This document shows, in pieces, positions 60,749-64,000 of a stretch of DNA of 64,000 bases. The stretch's first letter is position 1; every line of letters starts with the position of its first letter. The DNA lies in contig NZ_CP077087.1 of the NCBI RefSeq assembly GCF_014268495.2, positions 6,250,001-6,314,000 on the forward strand. Reading direction: 5' to 3'. Position numbers and translations under genes: made by a program. This DNA is from Pseudomonas monsensis (GTDB taxonomy: Bacteria; Pseudomonadota; Gammaproteobacteria; Pseudomonadales; Pseudomonadaceae). Under the pieces are notes generated by a model. It was not told the origin of the DNA, ran no database searches, and saw nothing but the letters and a program-made list of their open reading frames with translations.

Positions 60749-62365
60749 CTAAGTGTTTCGGTGCGCCGAGCGGCGGATCAGGCCGATGACCGGCAATAAA
60801 CCGACCAATACCAGCGTCAGCGCCGGCAGCGACGCCCTCGCCCATTCGCCTTCGCTGGTCATTTCAAAGATGCGCACCGCCAGCGTGTCCCAGCCAAACG
60901 GGCGCATCAGCAGGGTGGCGGGCATTTCCTTGAGCACATCGACGAACACCAGCAACGCCGCGCTCAACGTGCCGGGCAGCAACAGCGGCAGATACACTTT
61001 GAAAAACAGTCGCGGCCCACTGACACCCAGACTACGTGCCGCTTCGGGCAATGAAGGCCGTATACGCGCCAGACTGTTCTCCAGCGGCCCGTAGGCCACC
61101 GCAATGAAGCGCACCAGATAAGCCATCAGCAACGCCGCCAGACTGCCGAGCAACAGCGGCTTGCCGGCGCCGCCGAGCCAGCCCGACAGCGGAATCACCA
61201 GTTCGCGGTCGAGGTAGCTGAAGGCGAGCATGATCGACACCGCCAGCACCGAGCCCGGCAACGCATATCCGAGATTGGCCAGGCTGACGCCGGAGCGAAT
61301 CGCCCGGGTTGGCGCCAGCCGTCGGGCGAAGGCCAGCAGCAACGCGACGCTGACGGTGATCAACGCCGCCATGCCGCCCAGGTAGAGGGTGTGCAGGATC
61401 AACCCGGCGTAACGCTCATCGAGATCGAAGCGCCCGCGCTGCCAGAACCAGACGAGCAACTGCAGCAGCGGAATCACGAACGCACAGGCGAACACCAACG
61501 TGCACCAGCCTGTCGCTGCGAACGCCTTGAGCCCGCGCAGGTGATACAGCGCCTTGACCCGTGGTCGCTCGTTGCTTGCCCGGTTGGCACCACGTGCCCG
61601 CCGTTCGCCGTAGAGCACCAGCATCACCACCAGCAACAACAGGCTCGCCAGTTGCGCCGCGCTGGGCAGGCTGAAGAAGCCGTACCAGGTCTTGTAGATC
61701 GCGGTGGTGAAGGTGTCGAAGTTGAACACCGACACCGCACCGAAATCCGCCAGGGTTTCCATCAGTGCCAGCGCCACCCCGGCACCGATCGCCGGCCGCG
61801 CCATGGGCAATGCCACCCGCCAGAACGCCTGCCAGGGCGATTGCCCGAGCACCCGCGCCGCTTCCATCAGGCCTTTGCCCTGCGCGAGAAACGCGGTGCG
61901 CGCCAGCAGGTAAACGTAGGGATAAAACACCAGCACCAACACCACAATCACCCCGCCGGTGGAGCGCACCCGCGGCAGGCGTAACCCGCTGCCGAACCAC
62001 TCGCGCAACAGCGTTTGCACGGGCCCGGCAAAGTCCAGCAGACCGACGAAGACGAACGCCAGCACATAAGCCGGGATGGCGAAGGGCAACATCAGCGCCC
62101 AGTCGAGCCAGCGCCTGCCGGGGAATTCACAGAGGCTGGTGAGCCACGCCAGACTGACGCCGAGCAGCGTCACACCGACGCCCACGCCAAGCACCAGGGT
62201 CAGGGTGTTGCCCAGCAAGCGCGGCATCTGGGTTTCCCACAGGTGCGACCAGATCTGCTGATCGATGGTTTGCCACGACAGCAACAGGACACTCAGGGGC
62301 AACAGCACCAACGCGGCGATGGCGAAAACGATGGGGTACCAGCGGCGTTGGGCGGGGTGGGCCAC
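60749..62365 (-). CDS. Iron(III) ABC transporter permease (HitB/FbpB/SfuB type)
   Basis: Inner-membrane permease of 538 residues: two fused permease modules with about twelve membrane segments, the layout of FbpB/HitB iron transporters. Each half has its EAA loop: GLMEAARVLGQSPWQAFWRV in the first and SLPEAARSLGVSGPRLFFKV in the second. The start MAHPAQRRWYPIVFAIAALV precedes segment one. It is downstream of the binding-protein gene on the same strand with a 225-bp gap that contains a composite repeat. No ATPase gene of this importer is in the window. Confidence 0.92.
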   Translation of the reverse strand: MAHPAQRRWYPIVFAIAALVLLPLSVLLLSWQTIDQQIWSHLWETQMPRLLGNTLTLVLGVGVGVTLLGVSLAWLTSLCEFPGRRWLDWALMLPFAIPAYVLAFVFVGLLDFAGPVQTLLREWFGSGLRLPRVRSTGGVIVVLVLVFYPYVYLLARTAFLAQGKGLMEAARVLGQSPWQAFWRVALPMARPAIGAGVALALMETLADFGAVSVFNFDTFTTAIYKTWYGFFSLPSAAQLASLLLLVVMLVLYGERRARGANRASNERPRVKALYHLRGLKAFAATGWCTLVFACAFVIPLLQLLVWFWQRGRFDLDERYAGLILHTLYLGGMAALITVSVALLLAFARRLAPTRAIRSGVSLANLGYALPGSVLAVSIMLAFSYLDRELVIPLSGWLGGAGKPLLLGSLAALLMAYLVRFIAVAYGPLENSLARIRPSLPEAARSLGVSGPRLFFKVYLPLLLPGTLSAALLVFVDVLKEMPATLLMRPFGWDTLAVRIFEMTSEGEWARASLPALTLVLVGLLPVIGLIRRSAHRNT

Positions 62366-62427
62366 TTTTTGGACTCTGGAGGGATAGGGGGTGTTCTTGG
62401 GATTAGGGTTTCAGGTTGAGATTGTTG

Positions 62428-62554
62428 CCCTCACCCTCCCGGGAGAGGCCTAGGGTGAGGTAGCTACATCGCCCCGAAACATCGAGTCGGACTCAGGTTT
62501 CGAAAACACTACAAGTCGGCTCCCTCTCCCTCCGGGAGAGGGCTGGGGTGAGGG
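62428..62554. repeat. Composite extragenic element D (short, degraded)
   Basis: The right end (TCCCTCTCCCTCCGGGAGAG, then GGCTGGGGTGAGGG) is intact. The left end is shortened (CCCTCACCCTCCCGGGAGAG). The core lacks the GAATCCATAATCG box. It lies inside the iron transporter operon, between the binding protein and permease genes, unlike the other three, which are between convergent genes. Confidence 0.75.
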
Positions 62555-62590
62555 AGCGATCTTGAACGATGAACCGTTATACGAAAAGCC

Positions 62591-63595
62591 TCAGTTCCAG
62601 CCCGCCCGATCCATCATGCGGATCGCTTCGGCCTGGCGCTTGCCCGCCACTTCCACCGGCAGAGTGTCGGCGATGAACTTGCCCCATGCCGCCACTTCTT
62701 CCGAAGGCGCCACCGCCGGGTTGGCCGGGAACTCCTGGTTCACATCGGCAAAGATCTTCTGCGCTTCAGGCGTGGTCATCCACTCGACCAGCGCCTTGGC
62801 GGCTTCCGGGTGCGGCGCGTGTTTGGTCAGGCCGATACCCGACAGGTTGACGTGTACGCCGCGATCGGCCTGGTTCGGCCAGAACAGTTTCACCGGCAGC
62901 TCCGGCATCTGCTTGTGCAGGCGACCGTAGTAGTAGGTGTTGACGATGCCGACGTCGCACTGGCCGGCATTGATCGCCTCCAGCACCGCCACGTCGTCGG
63001 AGAATACGTCGGTGGACAGGTTGTTGACCCAGCCCTTGAGGATTTTCTCGGTCTTCTCGGCACCGTGCACTTCGATCATGGTCGCGGTCAGCGACTGGTT
63101 ATAGACCTTCTTCGCCGTGCGCAGGCACAGGCGCCCTTCCCAGTTCTTGTCGGCCAGTGCTTCGTAGGTGGTCAACTCGCCCGGTTTTACCCGCTGGGTG
63201 GAATAGGCGATGGTCCGCGCGCGCAAGCTCAGGCCGGTCCAGGCATGGGTCGAAGAGCGATATTGCGGCGGGATGTTGGCGTCGATGGTCTTCGAGGTGA
63301 ACGGCTGCAGAATGCCCATCTGCTCGGCCTGCCAGAGGTTACCGGCATCGACAGTGAGCAGCAGGTCGGCGGTGGCGTTTTCGCCCTCGGCCTTGATCCG
63401 CTGCATGAGCGGCGCTTCCTTGTCGGTGATGAACTTGATCTTCACCCCGGTCTTCGCGGTGTAGGCGTCGAACACCGGTTTGATCAGCTCATCAATACGC
63501 GAGGAGTAGACCACCACCTCGTCGGCGGCCTGGGCGGTGGTGCTGCCGATCAGGGTCAGGGCCAGGGCGGTCAGGAGACGCTTGGGTGCCAACAT
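62591..63595 (-). CDS. Iron(III) ABC transporter binding protein (HitA/FbpA type)
   Basis: Periplasmic ferric-ion binder of 334 residues. Signal peptide LLTALALTLIGSTTAQA, then ADEVVVYSSRIDELIKPVFD. The tyrosine pair for iron is in GIVNTYYYGRLHKQM, with NQADRGVHVNLSGIGLTK after it. Together with the permease downstream this is a HitAB/SfuAB-type siderophore-independent iron importer. A possible Fur box lies 33 bp upstream of the ATG. Confidence 0.93.
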   Translation of the reverse strand: MLAPKRLLTALALTLIGSTTAQAADEVVVYSSRIDELIKPVFDAYTAKTGVKIKFITDKEAPLMQRIKAEGENATADLLLTVDAGNLWQAEQMGILQPFTSKTIDANIPPQYRSSTHAWTGLSLRARTIAYSTQRVKPGELTTYEALADKNWEGRLCLRTAKKVYNQSLTATMIEVHGAEKTEKILKGWVNNLSTDVFSDDVAVLEAINAGQCDVGIVNTYYYGRLHKQMPELPVKLFWPNQADRGVHVNLSGIGLTKHAPHPEAAKALVEWMTTPEAQKIFADVNQEFPANPAVAPSEEVAAWGKFIADTLPVEVAGKRQAEAIRMMDRAGWN

Positions 63596-63627
63596 GGGAG
63601 TGATCTCTCGGTCGGAAAATGTGGGCC

Positions 63628-63648
63628 AAATGATAAGGACTCACATTT
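63628..63648. promoter_or_regulatory. Possible Fur box upstream of the iron-binding-protein gene
   Basis: AAATGATAAGG followed by ACTCACATTT has the outer inverted arms AAATG and CATTT and matches the left half (AATGATAA) of the Fur consensus well, the right half poorly. Confidence 0.4.
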
Positions 63649-63723
63649 AGGTTCTCAATCGAACACTTTTCCAAGGAGTTACCAGATGTTGCACGACTCC
63701 TCCTACCGTTGGAATACGTTCCG

Positions 63724-63748
63724 CTGTAGGAGTGAGCCTGCTCGCGAT
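63724..63748. repeat. Single REP arm (GTAGGAGTGAGCCTGCTCGCG class)
   Basis: CTGTAGGAGTGAGCCTGCTC followed by GCGAT. No partner arm is seen nearby, so this is a singlet between the ubiquinone-type hydroxylase and the iron-binding-protein gene. Confidence 0.85.
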
Positions 63749-63773
63749 GTGGCCATCAGCAACAACGAAAAGA

Positions 63774-64000
63774 TCAAGGCTTGGCGAGGGCCGGTAGATC
63801 GCCCGTCAAACCAAGGGCTTCACGCACAAACAGCGCCTTCGCCTCCGGCATCTGCTCAACAATCTTCAACCCGGCATTGCGCAGCCAGCGCACTGGCAGC
63901 GGATCGGCCTGGAACAAACGTTCGAAGCCCTCCATCGCCGCCATCAGCGCAAGGTTGTGGGGCATGCGCCGGCGCTCGTAACGGCTCAGCACCTTCACAT
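63774..64000 (-). CDS. UbiH/UbiI/Coq6-family FAD hydroxylase, C-terminal end (gene cut by window edge)
   Basis: Only the last 75 or so codons are present. The segment RYERRRMPHNLALMAAMEGF followed by ERLFQADPLPVRWLRNAGL is typical for the C terminus of the ubiquinone-biosynthesis FAD monooxygenases (P. aeruginosa PA5221 lies at the matching place). The flavin-binding parts are beyond position 64000, so the exact ubi gene cannot be told. It points toward the iron transporter genes on the same strand. Confidence 0.82.
   Translation of the reverse strand, partial: VKVLSRYERRRMPHNLALMAAMEGFERLFQADPLPVRWLRNAGLKIVEQMPEAKALFVREALGLTGDLPALAKP

Overview
The window is about 64 kb of a high-GC, gene-dense chromosome from a member of the Pseudomonas fluorescens group. 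The evidence is the gene content (spu polyamine cluster, ssuEADCB-ssuF with lsfA, hacB-like acylase, D-2-hydroxyglutarate dehydrogenase beside serA, OprD-type porins) and the many palindromic extragenic repeats typical of these genomes (arms like GTGGGAGCTGGCTTGCCAGCG, GTGGGAGCGAGCTTGCTCGCG and GTAGGAGTGAGCCTGCTCGCG). No prophage, insertion sequence, CRISPR array, rRNA or tRNA gene was seen.

Layout. 1-9.9 kb: thyA (cut by the window edge), lgt, a TauE-type exporter, an NRDE protein, the nitrogen-PTS enzyme ptsP with rppH, a HAD phosphatase, ilvA and rpiA. 10-16 kb: two tandem SdiA-regulated-type proteins, an FAA-family hydrolase, D-2-hydroxyglutarate dehydrogenase and divergent serA. The last two work together, because SerA makes D-2-hydroxyglutarate as a by-product that the dehydrogenase removes. 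16-25.8 kb: small accessory proteins, an N-terminal nucleophile acylase of the HacB/PvdQ type, and a GlxA regulator divergent from an HD-domain protein. 26-36.5 kb: a polyamine uptake and gamma-glutamylation cluster (spuBCDEFGH on the minus strand, spuI on the plus strand) with what looks like a decayed spuA between spuB and spuI. 36.7-43.2 kb: a TetR regulator, then the sulfonate-sulfur operon ssuEADCBF and the 1-Cys peroxiredoxin lsfA. 43.4-46.6 kb: two related OprD-family porins. 47-64 kb: argA, argE, a CYTH-domain phosphatase, an Lrp regulator, an orphan GspE-type ATPase, gcvP / gcvH / gcvT with a DegT-family aminotransferase between gcvP and gcvH, an iron ABC permease and binding protein, and the end of a UbiH-type FAD hydroxylase gene.

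Most of the window is ordinary Pseudomonas core metabolism and I do not claim a new multi-gene system. The parts that deserve a second look are non-coding. (1) A family of composite extragenic elements, bounded by inverted CCCTCACCC...CCCTCTCCC ends and carrying variable tandem repeats, sits at four loci, three of them between convergent genes. (2) The same palindrome, AAAAGAA-N8-TTCTTTT, lies upstream of both OprD-family porins although the surrounding sequence has diverged. (3) Several divergent promoters carry perfect inverted repeats that look like operators (serA, the DUF4399/binding-protein pair, ssuE, lsfA, the Lrp gene). (4) A spuA gene remnant survives at its ancestral place. Gene numbers of P. 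aeruginosa PAO1 mentioned below are from memory and were not searched.
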